Origin: Geothrix sp. PMB-07
GTDB lineage: Bacteria > Acidobacteriota > Holophagae > Holophagales > Holophagaceae
Direction: 5' to 3'
Assembly (NCBI RefSeq): GCF_030758935.1
Contig: NZ_CP132333.1
Coordinates: forward strand, 1,302,992-1,366,991
DNA: 64,000 nucleotides
The notes beneath the pieces were generated by a model. That model had not been told where the DNA came from. It did no database searches and saw only the letters and a list, made by a program, of their open reading frames with translations. Within the stretch, counting starts at the first letter, position 1; each line of letters opens with the position of its first letter. Both the position numbers and the translations under genes were made by a program. Positions 8,413 through 16,911 of this stretch are shown piece after piece.

Positions 8413-9549
8413 ATGAGCATGCTTCGATCTCTCACACTTGGCGCCATGCTGGCTGCCGTGCCGCTGGCCCTCACGATTGGTTGCGATAAGAAGACCGAAA
8501 CCGAAACCGCCGAAGCCCGAGATCTGACCCAGAAGGTCACCGAGGCCGAAAAGGCCGAAACCCAGGCGCGAGGTACCGCCAAGGCTCAGAAGGAGGCTTT
8601 GGCCAAGGCTGGCGTTCAACCTGAAACCGCCGGGGTGCAACTGAGCGAGGCGCAGCGCAGCCTCCTCGAAGCCCGGGTGAAAGCGGAGAAGAACAACGGC
8701 ACCGCGGCGCTGCTGCAGGAAATCCTGGATCGGGACAAGCAGATTGCGGATCTGGATGCCAAGGTGGCGAAGTTGCGCAGTGAACTGCCTCGCCCCGTGA
8801 TCGCCAAGGAGAACGACAGCCACTTCGCCCTGGCGGTGCGGTATCTCAAGGGCCGGGGTCTCTCCGAAGAGAAGGCCAAGCTGGCGGCGGCCCGGGCCAA
8901 CCTCCTGGAAACGTTGCAGCCGGGCTGGCAGATCTACCACCAATATGTCGGCGGAACCTACATCACGGCTGTTACCCAGGGCAAGGCGGACGTGGGCCCC
9001 ACGGAGTACCTGACCAACCAGCGGGTGGCCCTCCAGAAGGAGCGGGATGACAGCATGCAATCGGCTCAGCGGCTGGCGACGCAGGTGGAAGGCCTGGTGG
9101 CAGAGCGCACCAAGGTGCAGGAGGACGTCGATGCCCTGCGCACCGAGAAGACCACCCTCCTCTCGCAGGTCAATGAGTTGTCCACCCTGAGCCAGGCCCA
9201 GAAGCTGAAGCTCAACGCCATGCACTACCTGATCGGGAAGCGGAAGGATCTGGAGAACGATGGCACCATCGTTGTTCCCGTGTTCGCCAAGGACCGCATG
9301 GGCCCCAAGGCCCTCACGGCCAAGTTCGACAAGGACCTCGCGCTGGATGGCCCGAACCCGGAAGTGGTCATCCAGGCGGCGGACCTGGGCCTGAACAAGA
9401 TCAGCAAGGTGAACGTGATTCCCGGGTCTCTGGAAAAGGGCAAGCACTACAGCCTGACCTTCTCGGAAGACCATAAGAACGCCACCGTCCGCATCCTGGA
9501 TGCTGATCGGCTGCGCAATGACCGCGTCGTGCTGGCGGTGACGGATTAG
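8413..9549 (+). CDS. Coiled-coil lipoprotein of unknown function
   Basis: A 378-aa exported protein. The start at 8413 is supported by AGGAG 7 nt upstream. The leader LRSLTLGAMLAAVPLALTIGC ends in a lipobox (TIGC), so the mature protein should be lipid-anchored at about Cys23. Residues ~28-140 and ~215-285 are Glu/Lys/Ala-rich heptad-like helices (for example EAEKAETQARGTAKAQKEAL, RDKQIADLDAKVAKLRSEL), indicating two coiled coils. They flank a segment with GWQIYHQYVGGTYITAVTQG. The last ~90 residues look globular. I do not recognise a named family. A strong terminator follows. Confidence 0.75.
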   Translation: MSMLRSLTLGAMLAAVPLALTIGCDKKTETETAEARDLTQKVTEAEKAETQARGTAKAQKEALAKAGVQPETAGVQLSEAQRSLLEARVKAEKNNGTAALLQEILDRDKQIADLDAKVAKLRSELPRPVIAKENDSHFALAVRYLKGRGLSEEKAKLAAARANLLETLQPGWQIYHQYVGGTYITAVTQGKADVGPTEYLTNQRVALQKERDDSMQSAQRLATQVEGLVAERTKVQEDVDALRTEKTTLLSQVNELSTLSQAQKLKLNAMHYLIGKRKDLENDGTIVVPVFAKDRMGPKALTAKFDKDLALDGPNPEVVIQAADLGLNKISKVNVIPGSLEKGKHYSLTFSEDHKNATVRILDADRLRNDRVVLAVTD

Positions 9550-9566
9550 GTGCTGAGGTTTCCGTG

Positions 9567-9591
9567 GAAGCGCCCCTTCGCGGGGCGCTTC
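9567..9591 (+). terminator. Intrinsic terminator of the lipoprotein gene
   Basis: GAAGCGCCCC and GGGGCGCTTC form a perfect 10-bp stem around TTCGC, 17 bp after the stop codon. The T tract is poor (TTCTGCTT), but the stem is very stable. Confidence 0.7.
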
Positions 9592-9656
9592 TGCTTGCTG
9601 GATTTGAATTCGCCGGCGCTGGCAGTCCTCTGGGGGGTTCGAACTGGTCTGGCTGC

Positions 9657-9661
9657 GCCAG
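9657..9661. repeat. Target-site duplication GCCAG, right-end side of the Mu-like element
   Basis: GCCAG immediately precedes the TGT end at 9662 and recurs immediately after the ACA end at 22008. A 5-bp duplication is what Mu-type transposition generates. Confidence 0.8.
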
Positions 9662-9732
9662 TGTAACGCGGCGACCGGTTTGGCGCGACATTTGCACATG
9701 ATTTGACACGTCAAACCAACCCAGGAGGAGCG
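9662..9732. other. Right end of the Mu-like element with transposase-site-like repeats
   Basis: The 71 bp between the end and the last tail gene has no ORF. It contains GGCGACCGGTTTGGCGCGAC (9670-9689), matching the GGCGAC-n-G-n-TTTG core at the opposite end and the TTTGGCGC repeats near the left end. A short dyad (TTTGACACGTCAAA, 9702-9715) lies further in. I infer R1/R2-type transposase binding. Confidence 0.6.
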
Positions 9733-10086
9733 CTAGTCGGTGGCTGTGTCCACGGCCGCTTCCAATTCGGGAACCCGGGCCTTTGCCTGGGCAATCTGGT
9801 CGCCCAGGTGCCGAACCTCCTCCAGAAGAGCATTGATGGTGTTGTTGTCGGATTCGACCTGGGCCATGAGCAACTTCACTTGAGCGAGCGCACCGGCCAA
9901 CGTGTCCCCAAGCACGGCCTTGGCTTCTTCGCTCCCGGCTTCCATCACTTCGCGGATGGAGTTGGCGGCAATCTCGACCCCATCTTTGAGGACGACGCGT
10001 CGGGATTCGCGGTAAAGGTTGGAAGGCGCCCCGTCTACATAGGCAATCTCAATGCATCGGATTGTTGAAACTTCGGCAAGCGACAT
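9733..10086 (-). CDS. Phage hypothetical protein, last gene before the right end
   Basis: A 117-aa protein, start ATG at 10086 with AAGGAG 5 nt upstream (an in-frame GTG 6 bp earlier overlaps the same ribosome binding site). The first half looks like a small beta domain (STIRCIEIAYVDG, YRESRRVVLKDGVEI). The second half is a long helix with heptads (VKLLMAQVESDNNTINALLE, EVRHLGDQIAQAKARVPELE), so a trimeric coiled coil is possible. Its place after the fibre gene suggests a fibre chaperone or tail accessory protein, but no family is recognised. Confidence 0.65.
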   Translation of the reverse strand: MSLAEVSTIRCIEIAYVDGAPSNLYRESRRVVLKDGVEIAANSIREVMEAGSEEAKAVLGDTLAGALAQVKLLMAQVESDNNTINALLEEVRHLGDQIAQAKARVPELEAAVDTATD

Positions 10087-10095
10087 GCGCACTCC

Positions 10096-10938
10096 TTAGA
10101 CGTTGAAGATGGTTCCAGAAATGATGAGCTGCGTTTTCCCAGAGCATGTCGGGAGGTAGAGTTTCCCATCGACGTTGACGAGGCAGTTCCCAACACCACC
10201 CCACGTCTGGTCGTTCATGCCGCAAGTTGAAAGCCGAGCGGGCGTAAACGGAAGCGTGATCGACGTCGAAGCCGTTGTGCAGCTCAAGGACGTTCCCGCG
10301 ATGATGAGTGAAAAATCAGTCCGACCGCCTGCACGGACATATTTGGTCGCGTAGCCGATCCCGGAGCCGCCAAGATTTGCGGCGGTCGGGGTCCAGGTTC
10401 CTTCGTCATAAGCCGATAGACTTGCGGTCCCTCCGAGGTTAATCCCCTGCGGAAATTGGGGAATGTTTGATCCAGCCAAAACCTGCATGTAGGCTGCATT
10501 TTGTGCAACATTTTGGAGATAGAGGTCGTAAGTTGTTCCAGATGTAGCGGGTATGACGAGGCCAAACCCTGAAGAAAGGCGGATATTTATGGTCTGCCAC
10601 GCGGTTCCATTGAAAAACCACTGCTGAGCAATTACCGAGGATCCATCTCGGACAGACCATCCCGTCCGCGCCGTGAAGAACTCCCACGCGGATGCAATGC
10701 TGGACCACCTGGCGATCTTGTTCCCCTGACCTGCCCAGGCGGCGGTAGGGCTCGTGCCGATGACATAGGCGTCTCCATCGGCAGGAGACCCCGGCGGAGC
10801 ATTTGTCCCGACCCCCTTCATAGCAGGCATCAGAAGGGTATCCATGCCGCGCCATTGCTTCATCAGCTCGGCATAGTGAGCCTCACCCTGCGCTGCATCG
10901 ACCAGAAGGCCTGTGTTTGGTCCGAATGATTTAGCCAT
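10096..10938 (-). CDS. Tail fibre/receptor-binding protein with DUF2793-like domain
   Basis: A 280-aa protein. Residues ~47-100 carry a DUF2793-like repeat (PPGSPADGDAYVIGTSPTAA, then NKIARWSSIASAWEFF and GWSVRDGSS), a module common in phage tail fibres and GTA tails. The C-terminal part is Gly/Ser/Thr-rich, as in fibre shafts and tips, including SAYDEGTWTPTAANLGGSG, a motif recurrent in phage fibres. AGGGGTG precedes the ATG. It lies 3 bp after the tail-tip gene stop. Its role is host recognition by position and composition. Confidence 0.75.
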   Translation of the reverse strand: MAKSFGPNTGLLVDAAQGEAHYAELMKQWRGMDTLLMPAMKGVGTNAPPGSPADGDAYVIGTSPTAAWAGQGNKIARWSSIASAWEFFTARTGWSVRDGSSVIAQQWFFNGTAWQTINIRLSSGFGLVIPATSGTTYDLYLQNVAQNAAYMQVLAGSNIPQFPQGINLGGTASLSAYDEGTWTPTAANLGGSGIGYATKYVRAGGRTDFSLIIAGTSLSCTTASTSITLPFTPARLSTCGMNDQTWGGVGNCLVNVDGKLYLPTCSGKTQLIISGTIFNV

Positions 10939-10941
10939 CGA

Positions 10942-13416
10942 TCACCCCTGAATTCCGCCGCAATAGAGGCCGCAGGTCATACCAGCCCCCGTCATCACAA
11001 AGGCCGGGCTCTTGCGCTCGACGCTTGCCAGAGCGCCATTGACGCTCTGAATGGAGATCTCCACTGTCTTGGTCCCGTCGACGTCGTCAGAGGCCCTCTG
11101 AGCGGCCGTGTAGGCTTGGCTGGTGGCCACCACCCCGGTAAAGGTGCGCTTGAGGGTGCCGCCAACGTAGGCCCGCACTGTATAGGTGCCCTCCGGCGCT
11201 GCCTGAGTGGGATCGTCCTGTCGAACGACCTGAGTCTGGGTCAGGCGGTTCCGATGCACCCATGCGGCCGCAACATCGCCCACGGAGGTTGTGAGGGTGG
11301 CAAGCCCGTTCACGGTGAGCCCGGCCGGGGGATAAGGCTTTGCGGCCCTGCCCACCAGATTGAGGTTGGACTGAAGGGCGCTCGCGATGGCCAAGGTGCC
11401 CCGGAAGCCCGTAGGCAGCAGCTTTGCAGCCAGGGTATCGCCAGCTGCGAAGATCTCATCCGTGGATGCCTGCCCGTAGGCGCCAAACCAGATGCGTTCA
11501 CCAGCCGCATGAGCCTGAGGAACGGTGTCAAAGACGCCGCGCCACACTCCCTTCAGGGTCCACGTTCCATCTCCATTCGCGATGGGCTGCCGAATGACGA
11601 TGGCCTCCCCGCTCTCGAAATAGGCCACATTGGCGCCCAGGCGCAGCTCTGAATCAAGCACGGGTGCTAGGGCCGCCAGGTCGGAGCTACCGGAGACCGT
11701 GAACCCGACCTCATCCACAGCGGCCGTCATGCCGTAGGCGGATGTCAGGATGCCCACGGGGGCGAAGGCCAGGCCGGTTCCACGATAGGTGAAGTCGGCA
11801 TCCGCCGAGGGGGCGGTCTTCTTGATCCAGATGTCGTAGGTCTGACAGCTGCCATTAGGCCGCTGTCCCATGATGAGAAGCTTGGGGGCATCCTGCCGGG
11901 TGAGGTGGTAGGGTGCCTCCAGTAGCTGCTGAGCAGGGCACGCCGCTGGATCCTGAATGGGGTTGGTCCGGCCCGAAACAGCTGGAGCACCATAGAGCGC
12001 CTGGCCGAGGCTGAAAACGTCCTTCAGGACGCTGATGCGGATGGAGCGGTTCTTCAGTGTGCCACGGGCGGTACGAAGGACGCGGCAGACCACTTGGTCC
12101 AGGCCGAGGGGTCCCCACCGAAGCACGAAGACATCACCAGGGGCCAAGTCACGGGCCGCACGATTGCAGATCAAGTCGCCCTTGGCCAGGGAAGTGCAAA
12201 TCGCCCGGAGATCACGCTCTGCGAGCTTCGCAGCGATGTCCGAACGGCTGATCATGGGATAGGACAGGGCCTGGTTCACGACCGCATCCTGCTGGCGAAT
12301 GTTGCTGAACGATGCTGCCTGGACCTGCTTTTCCACGAATCCGGCCGCACGGTCCAGGTAGGTCAGCTGCACCTGATTGGTGCTCTCATCAATAGCCGAT
12401 TCGCTGTAACCTTCCAGGCTCGTGATGACGGACTCATCGAGCACAGGAAGCGAGGCGATGTTGTAGCCACCACGGGCCAGCTTGAGCGTCCACTGGCCTG
12501 TCTTGAAATCCAAGTAGCAGGCGCCGTCGATGGTGCGCAGGATGTCATCCAGGAAATCGCGCACAGGCCTGTCATTGTCCCAAACCGCGCTGATGCCGAG
12601 CCCCTCTGAGGCCATTTGGTTCGCCGCAGCTTGAAAGGTGCTCAGGTTGATCATCGAGGTGGGCTGCGTCATCCCGCAATCGGGATTGGTCAGCAGCTCG
12701 TAGATGACTTCAGCAGCGTTGGCATCCCCGTTCAGGTTGGTGATACCTGCGGACAGGCCGAGGTTGGATGGAAGGCGGCGAACCACCGCGCTGATAGGCG
12801 CGATGCGTTTGCTGGTTCCTAGGTAGCCGCTTTCGCCTCCTGAAGAGGGCCCACGCCAAACCAGGCTCGCGATGCCGCGCCATGCGGGGAGTGGCGACCC
12901 GAGCTGGCTTTGGAGGTAGGGGTCCACCGCATGCGTCAGGGATCCAGGCAGGAAGTTAATGGTGCCAGAAAGACCGCAACCACTGTCCTCTCCACCAAAA
13001 AGACCGGGCGCGTCAATGTTCAGCACACCGCCCGTGGAAACACCAGTCCAGAACGACTTGCCATCGGCTTTCAGCTCCAGCAGCTCCACCGGGCCAAGGC
13101 ATAGCTTCAAGAGCATCCCCGCGTAGTAGCGGAAGCCCACGTCCTGCCAGATGGTGCGGCCGGTCCCCATGAAGCCGCCTTTGCCCGCCTTCTTCTTGAT
13201 AGGGCGGTTCGTGACATCACCCCACCACGTCACGTTCGGCGCCTTCAGCTCCACGGTTCCGCAGATGTAAGGCACTTTCCTCGCCTCAGTGGCAGTCGGA
13301 AACTCAAAGTCGGCGACGCCAGCAGGCTTCGCGTTGTCCACCTGGAGCTTTGGGCGCAGGAGCTCCCCAGCCACCATGCTGGCTACCCAGGTGAGGAAGA
13401 ACGCCCAGAAAGGCAT
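10942..13416 (-). CDS. Phage tail tip protein (lambda J / GTA host-specificity type)
   Basis: An 824-aa protein. The N terminus has a hydrophobic start (FWAFFLTWVASMVAGELL) and then FPTATEARKVPYICGTVELKAP, the usual opening of tip attachment proteins. The middle has NCGMTQP-like (LLTNPDCGMTQPTSMI), FLDDILRTIDGACYLDFKTGQWTLKL and GDVFVLRWGPLGLDQVVCRV segments that match phage tail_3/tip domains. The C terminus carries fibronectin-III-like beta domains. It overlaps the stop of the upstream gene (TGATG). It would form the baseplate hub tip contacting the fibre. Confidence 0.82.
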   Translation of the reverse strand: MPFWAFFLTWVASMVAGELLRPKLQVDNAKPAGVADFEFPTATEARKVPYICGTVELKAPNVTWWGDVTNRPIKKKAGKGGFMGTGRTIWQDVGFRYYAGMLLKLCLGPVELLELKADGKSFWTGVSTGGVLNIDAPGLFGGEDSGCGLSGTINFLPGSLTHAVDPYLQSQLGSPLPAWRGIASLVWRGPSSGGESGYLGTSKRIAPISAVVRRLPSNLGLSAGITNLNGDANAAEVIYELLTNPDCGMTQPTSMINLSTFQAAANQMASEGLGISAVWDNDRPVRDFLDDILRTIDGACYLDFKTGQWTLKLARGGYNIASLPVLDESVITSLEGYSESAIDESTNQVQLTYLDRAAGFVEKQVQAASFSNIRQQDAVVNQALSYPMISRSDIAAKLAERDLRAICTSLAKGDLICNRAARDLAPGDVFVLRWGPLGLDQVVCRVLRTARGTLKNRSIRISVLKDVFSLGQALYGAPAVSGRTNPIQDPAACPAQQLLEAPYHLTRQDAPKLLIMGQRPNGSCQTYDIWIKKTAPSADADFTYRGTGLAFAPVGILTSAYGMTAAVDEVGFTVSGSSDLAALAPVLDSELRLGANVAYFESGEAIVIRQPIANGDGTWTLKGVWRGVFDTVPQAHAAGERIWFGAYGQASTDEIFAAGDTLAAKLLPTGFRGTLAIASALQSNLNLVGRAAKPYPPAGLTVNGLATLTTSVGDVAAAWVHRNRLTQTQVVRQDDPTQAAPEGTYTVRAYVGGTLKRTFTGVVATSQAYTAAQRASDDVDGTKTVEISIQSVNGALASVERKSPAFVMTGAGMTCGLYCGGIQG

Positions 13417-14246
13417 CAGCCGTCCAATCCGGAGGCGAAAGGGTTCTTCGCAGGAATGAAAGGATCACCACCGAAATTGACAGCGTTGCCGTAGACCGAA
13501 TGGCAGTCGCCCCAGGAACCGTCAGAGCGCTTCCAGAGGTGATCACAGCCACGGATGACCTTGATGGCATCCGCGACCGCGGCACCGGGGAACGGCAGGC
13601 GCAGGGTCACAGCGTTGCCCACATGGCCCACGATGTCCTGCCGAACATCCAGCGCCGGATGGTATGCCTCGCCACGAATCCACCAGCCATCGGGCTGAGT
13701 CGCAAAGAATGGAGAGGTAATGGTGAGACCGTCACTGCTGATGGAAGCCAGAACCGTATCAAACGTCCACGCGGCCTCGGAGACTCCACAGCGAGCCGAG
13801 AAAAGACGGAGGCCACAAGAGCAGCCAAAGGTGTATCGGAGAGTTGCACGGCCCAAAGCCTTGTCCATGGGGTCGCATTGCAGCTTGGCCCTGGATCCAG
13901 TCCAGGCCACTCCTCGCACCTTCCCCTGCCAGAGCCATTCCGTGTCCGTCTCCCCGCGATGCTGGCAGCCAACGGACAACCAGATGGAGCTTCCAGGAGA
14001 CCCACCTCGAAACAACATCGCGATGGGGAAATCTCTGACCACATCAAGGGTCAGGGTGGAATGCCGCTCCTCTTTGCCCAGAGCAGGATCGCTCCGCTCG
14101 ATGGATGCCGGGAGGTAAAGACCGTCAACCGTCGTAACGGGAACCTCGGCACTGGTATAGAGCCAGCGCCTGGCGCCCCGCACAAACTTGTAGAACTCCA
14201 GCGGAGCAGCGTCATGCCTCGATGCTTCGCGAGTGGCCACAGTCAC
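13416..14246 (-). CDS. DUF2163 / phage BR0599 family tail protein
   Basis: A 276-aa baseplate-hub family protein. The N-terminal half has the DUF2163 pattern (YKFVRGARRWLYTSAEVPV, ERSDPALGKEERHSTLTLDV). The C-terminal half has the Cys-containing BR0599 region: LRYTFGCSCGLRLFSARCGV, then RGCDHLWKRSDGSWGDCHSV and NFGGDPFIPAKNPF. The last motif is a hallmark of the family. It is coupled to the gene upstream by a 4-bp overlap (14243-14246) and to the tip gene downstream by a 1-bp overlap. Confidence 0.85.
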   Translation of the reverse strand: MTVATREASRHDAAPLEFYKFVRGARRWLYTSAEVPVTTVDGLYLPASIERSDPALGKEERHSTLTLDVVRDFPIAMLFRGGSPGSSIWLSVGCQHRGETDTEWLWQGKVRGVAWTGSRAKLQCDPMDKALGRATLRYTFGCSCGLRLFSARCGVSEAAWTFDTVLASISSDGLTITSPFFATQPDGWWIRGEAYHPALDVRQDIVGHVGNAVTLRLPFPGAAVADAIKVIRGCDHLWKRSDGSWGDCHSVYGNAVNFGGDPFIPAKNPFASGLDG

Positions 14247-15937
14247 AGCAGGATCTCCTTGACCCGGAAACTAACCCGCAGCAGGTCGTCCGTCTCCCAT
14301 ACCAGCTGTAGGCTGTCCTGGTCCAGCCGCACGAATGTCAAGAAGCTGATGCAGCTCCAGTCAGAGGCTTTGCGAGTCTGCCCAAAGGACTGATCAAGGG
14401 TGATCCACTCCACGTTCCCGACACCCTGGGAGCTGGCTGTGATGCGACGGAAAATCGGGGGCCCACTCAGAGGATAGAAGGCGAGGTCGCGCCGGTTGAG
14501 ATGTTGAGCTATGTAAACGCTGTATTCAATGTCTCGGATTTGAATAGAGACATCGGCGGCAGCGGCATCCTGGGCCTGCTCCATATCGTGGGCATAGCTT
14601 GGAAGCCAGAAGGGCACCTGGCGCCCAGAATGCCCATCCAGGAAGCCCAGGAACCGGGCGATGGCATCGCGGCCCTTCATGACCCAATTGAACGGACGCG
14701 AGAACTCAGGGGCCGAGGTGTGGGGATCGTAGGCTACAGGGCCCACCTCGAAGTCCACCAGGTCTTCATCCAACTCTGCGGATTCCCCGACCTCGAATGA
14801 CCAATCGGGCTCCTCGGTCAGAACCTCGTATCCCTGATAGAGCGGCAGACCACTGGGGAGGATGCGGTTGGCGGCAATGCCAGAAGAGGTGTCCACGGAC
14901 CAGTCGATGCGCAGCTGCGACATAAGGGCGTTGGGCCTGCCCCATTGCAGCGCCTTCGGCATGCGCGCCAAGCGCACCGGCACCACACGGGTGCCCTTGG
15001 CCCAGTCCAGCCGCGTGGGCTGTTTGAGCTGAATCGAGGTGGCGTCGAAGCTCGCAGTCTCCACGATTTCCCAGGTGAGAACATCCGCCCACAGCAGGAC
15101 AGATTGGCCCGCCTCGATGTCCTGATAGGCCGTCTGGTAGGGCACGGCCACTGCTCCGGCTGCCAGGTCAGCGGCCAGCCATTGCTGATCCATCCACACC
15201 GGCACAGCGAAAACCCGCCCCTGCCAGCCCCAGACCTGGCTCTGGAACCGAGCGTTCTGGCTGGCGTCCTCCAGAAGATAGCTGAACGATAGCTTCCGCC
15301 TGGGCTGCCCCAGGATCTGGACCCGCTGCTCCGTGCCTTTGTAGGCCCGCAGAACTTCCGTCTTCCAGGTCAACAGCTCCTCTGGCGGCTCAGACCAATC
15401 AGGGCAGAAAGTCATGGCGATGACGCGGGTTCCAGTCACCACCAGCTGGGGCTGTTCGGCGGGGAACTGCCAGGTAAACACCGCGTTCAGTACGGCGGCA
15501 CCGGCCGCGCTGATAGACACGTTGTAGAGCTTGCTCTCCAGAGGCCCAAAGGTGGCTGGCGGGAGGCTCGCGCCTGAGATCACCGTCCCGTCCGGAGTGA
15601 TGGTCGCGATGGAGCTTAGGAGCTGGGCATCATCCCTGGCGTTCCAGACTTCGATGGTGCGGACCTGGTTGTCCAGCAGGTTCCCCAGGGCAATGGCAGG
15701 AGGGAAGAGGTGAATGTGCCCATAGAGAATGTCGCGATACGAAGCACCACCCAAACCGGTCAATGCCCAATGGGCCACGAGAACAGGGCCAACTGGGATC
15801 TTCCCCATAGCCATCCCACTGGCGGCAAGAGCCATCACACCCCAACTGGCCACGCCCAGGCTAAGGCTTGGGCTCACGCTTGGGCCTTCTAGCGTTGCGC
15901 CGAATGATCGAGGTGCCACGGAGGGCAAGACAGCCAT
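14243..15937 (-). CDS. Phage tail/baseplate protein
   Basis: A 564-aa protein that reads as intact. It contains repeated beta-rich segments, including MTFCPDWSEPPEELLTWKTE, RRKLSFSYLLEDASQNARF and FNWVMKGRDAIARFLGFLDG, followed by VPFWLPSYAHDM. The last stretch resembles tail proteins found just before DUF2163 in transposable phages and GTAs. The N-terminal ~60 residues are hydrophobic and Gly/Ala-rich. It has no assigned enzymatic function. Its location between the 320-aa protein and the DUF2163 gene supports a baseplate or distal-tail role. Confidence 0.75.
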   Translation of the reverse strand: MAVLPSVAPRSFGATLEGPSVSPSLSLGVASWGVMALAASGMAMGKIPVGPVLVAHWALTGLGGASYRDILYGHIHLFPPAIALGNLLDNQVRTIEVWNARDDAQLLSSIATITPDGTVISGASLPPATFGPLESKLYNVSISAAGAAVLNAVFTWQFPAEQPQLVVTGTRVIAMTFCPDWSEPPEELLTWKTEVLRAYKGTEQRVQILGQPRRKLSFSYLLEDASQNARFQSQVWGWQGRVFAVPVWMDQQWLAADLAAGAVAVPYQTAYQDIEAGQSVLLWADVLTWEIVETASFDATSIQLKQPTRLDWAKGTRVVPVRLARMPKALQWGRPNALMSQLRIDWSVDTSSGIAANRILPSGLPLYQGYEVLTEEPDWSFEVGESAELDEDLVDFEVGPVAYDPHTSAPEFSRPFNWVMKGRDAIARFLGFLDGHSGRQVPFWLPSYAHDMEQAQDAAAADVSIQIRDIEYSVYIAQHLNRRDLAFYPLSGPPIFRRITASSQGVGNVEWITLDQSFGQTRKASDWSCISFLTFVRLDQDSLQLVWETDDLLRVSFRVKEILL

Positions 15938-15940
15938 GCC

Positions 15941-16903
15941 CTAAACCTGCTTTATTGCCGTGCCACGGGTGGGCAAGTTACCTGGGTAGGGGATGAACCA
16001 GTCCGCACCTTGCTGATAGGGCTTCCCTGCCACCATTCCTGAGATGTTGGTTGCATACACGTTCGGCAAGGTCCCAAGCAAGCTCATTCCACCCGCGTCC
16101 CGGGCGGTGAAGACTTGAATAGGAAGAAGCGCCGACAGGCTGTTCAGCGAGTTGCGAGCACGTTCCTGAAGGCCAAACAGAGAGGGGATCAATACAGACC
16201 TCCAATTGTTCCAGCCCGAAATGTTCGTTTCGCCCAACTTCCCGGTGGCGGCTGTCTGAGCACAGGTAACCCATTTCCCAATAAAGGCGTCCACATCGGC
16301 TCGCACAAACACCGAGGCCTCGTTGTTGGCATCTGTGTTCGCGCCGAATGGGAAGGCCGCTCGGTTGACATTCCCGCCGATGCATTCGGCGCCTGCAGTT
16401 TTGTAGCTGATGGAGCCAGTCATCCATGCCCCACCGGTCCATGCTCCAGCCTTGATCATGGACTCACCGAAGCCCATCCAACGCCAAACCCCGGTAGTCG
16501 TTTGAGCGTAGATCACCAATGACTTGTAGGTATCGTCATAGTCGAATCGGTATCCCACTACGGCGCCTGCTGGGAGCGAAAGAGCGACACCGATTGAATT
16601 CGGAGTGCCCGCAGTGTCCTTTGCTACGCCAGCCTGGTCTCTCCAGGCCACGGCGGCGCTATAGCCGGTCCCGAGGTTGAAGCCAATTTGTGGGCCAGCG
16701 TTTGATCCTGGAGTCCAAATCGTAGCGCTAAGATCGTCGGAACTCTTCGCGTTCAGATAGAAGGTTCCCTTGTGCATGTGCAGGCGTTTGCCTGGTGCCT
16801 CGACCGTCCATGCATCCACCGTCCAGCCTTGGGCTAGGAGGAACACTCGGACTTTATCCAATCCATCAGACGGGTTCAGCCAGGTTCCCGTTTCATAAGC
16901 CAT
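15941..16903 (-). CDS. Phage tail-associated protein (second of two genes now in one frame)
   Basis: A 320-aa protein whose natural start is ATG at 16903 (MAYETGTWLNPSDGLDKVRV), with GAGGTG 4-5 nt upstream. It looks like a carbohydrate- or surface-binding beta protein: RLHMHKGTFYLNAKSSDDLS, then WRWMGFGESMIKAGAWTGGA and ANNEASVFVRADVDAF. The start MAYETG...LNPSDGL is typical of small phage tail genes that sit beside the one upstream. In this sequence the upstream gene's shifted frame runs into it without a stop, giving a 637-codon open frame (15941-17854) that I interpret as an artefact of a 16-bp duplication. Confidence 0.7.
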   Translation of the reverse strand: MAYETGTWLNPSDGLDKVRVFLLAQGWTVDAWTVEAPGKRLHMHKGTFYLNAKSSDDLSATIWTPGSNAGPQIGFNLGTGYSAAVAWRDQAGVAKDTAGTPNSIGVALSLPAGAVVGYRFDYDDTYKSLVIYAQTTTGVWRWMGFGESMIKAGAWTGGAWMTGSISYKTAGAECIGGNVNRAAFPFGANTDANNEASVFVRADVDAFIGKWVTCAQTAATGKLGETNISGWNNWRSVLIPSLFGLQERARNSLNSLSALLPIQVFTARDAGGMSLLGTLPNVYATNISGMVAGKPYQQGADWFIPYPGNLPTRGTAIKQV

Positions 16904-16911
16904 TGACCACC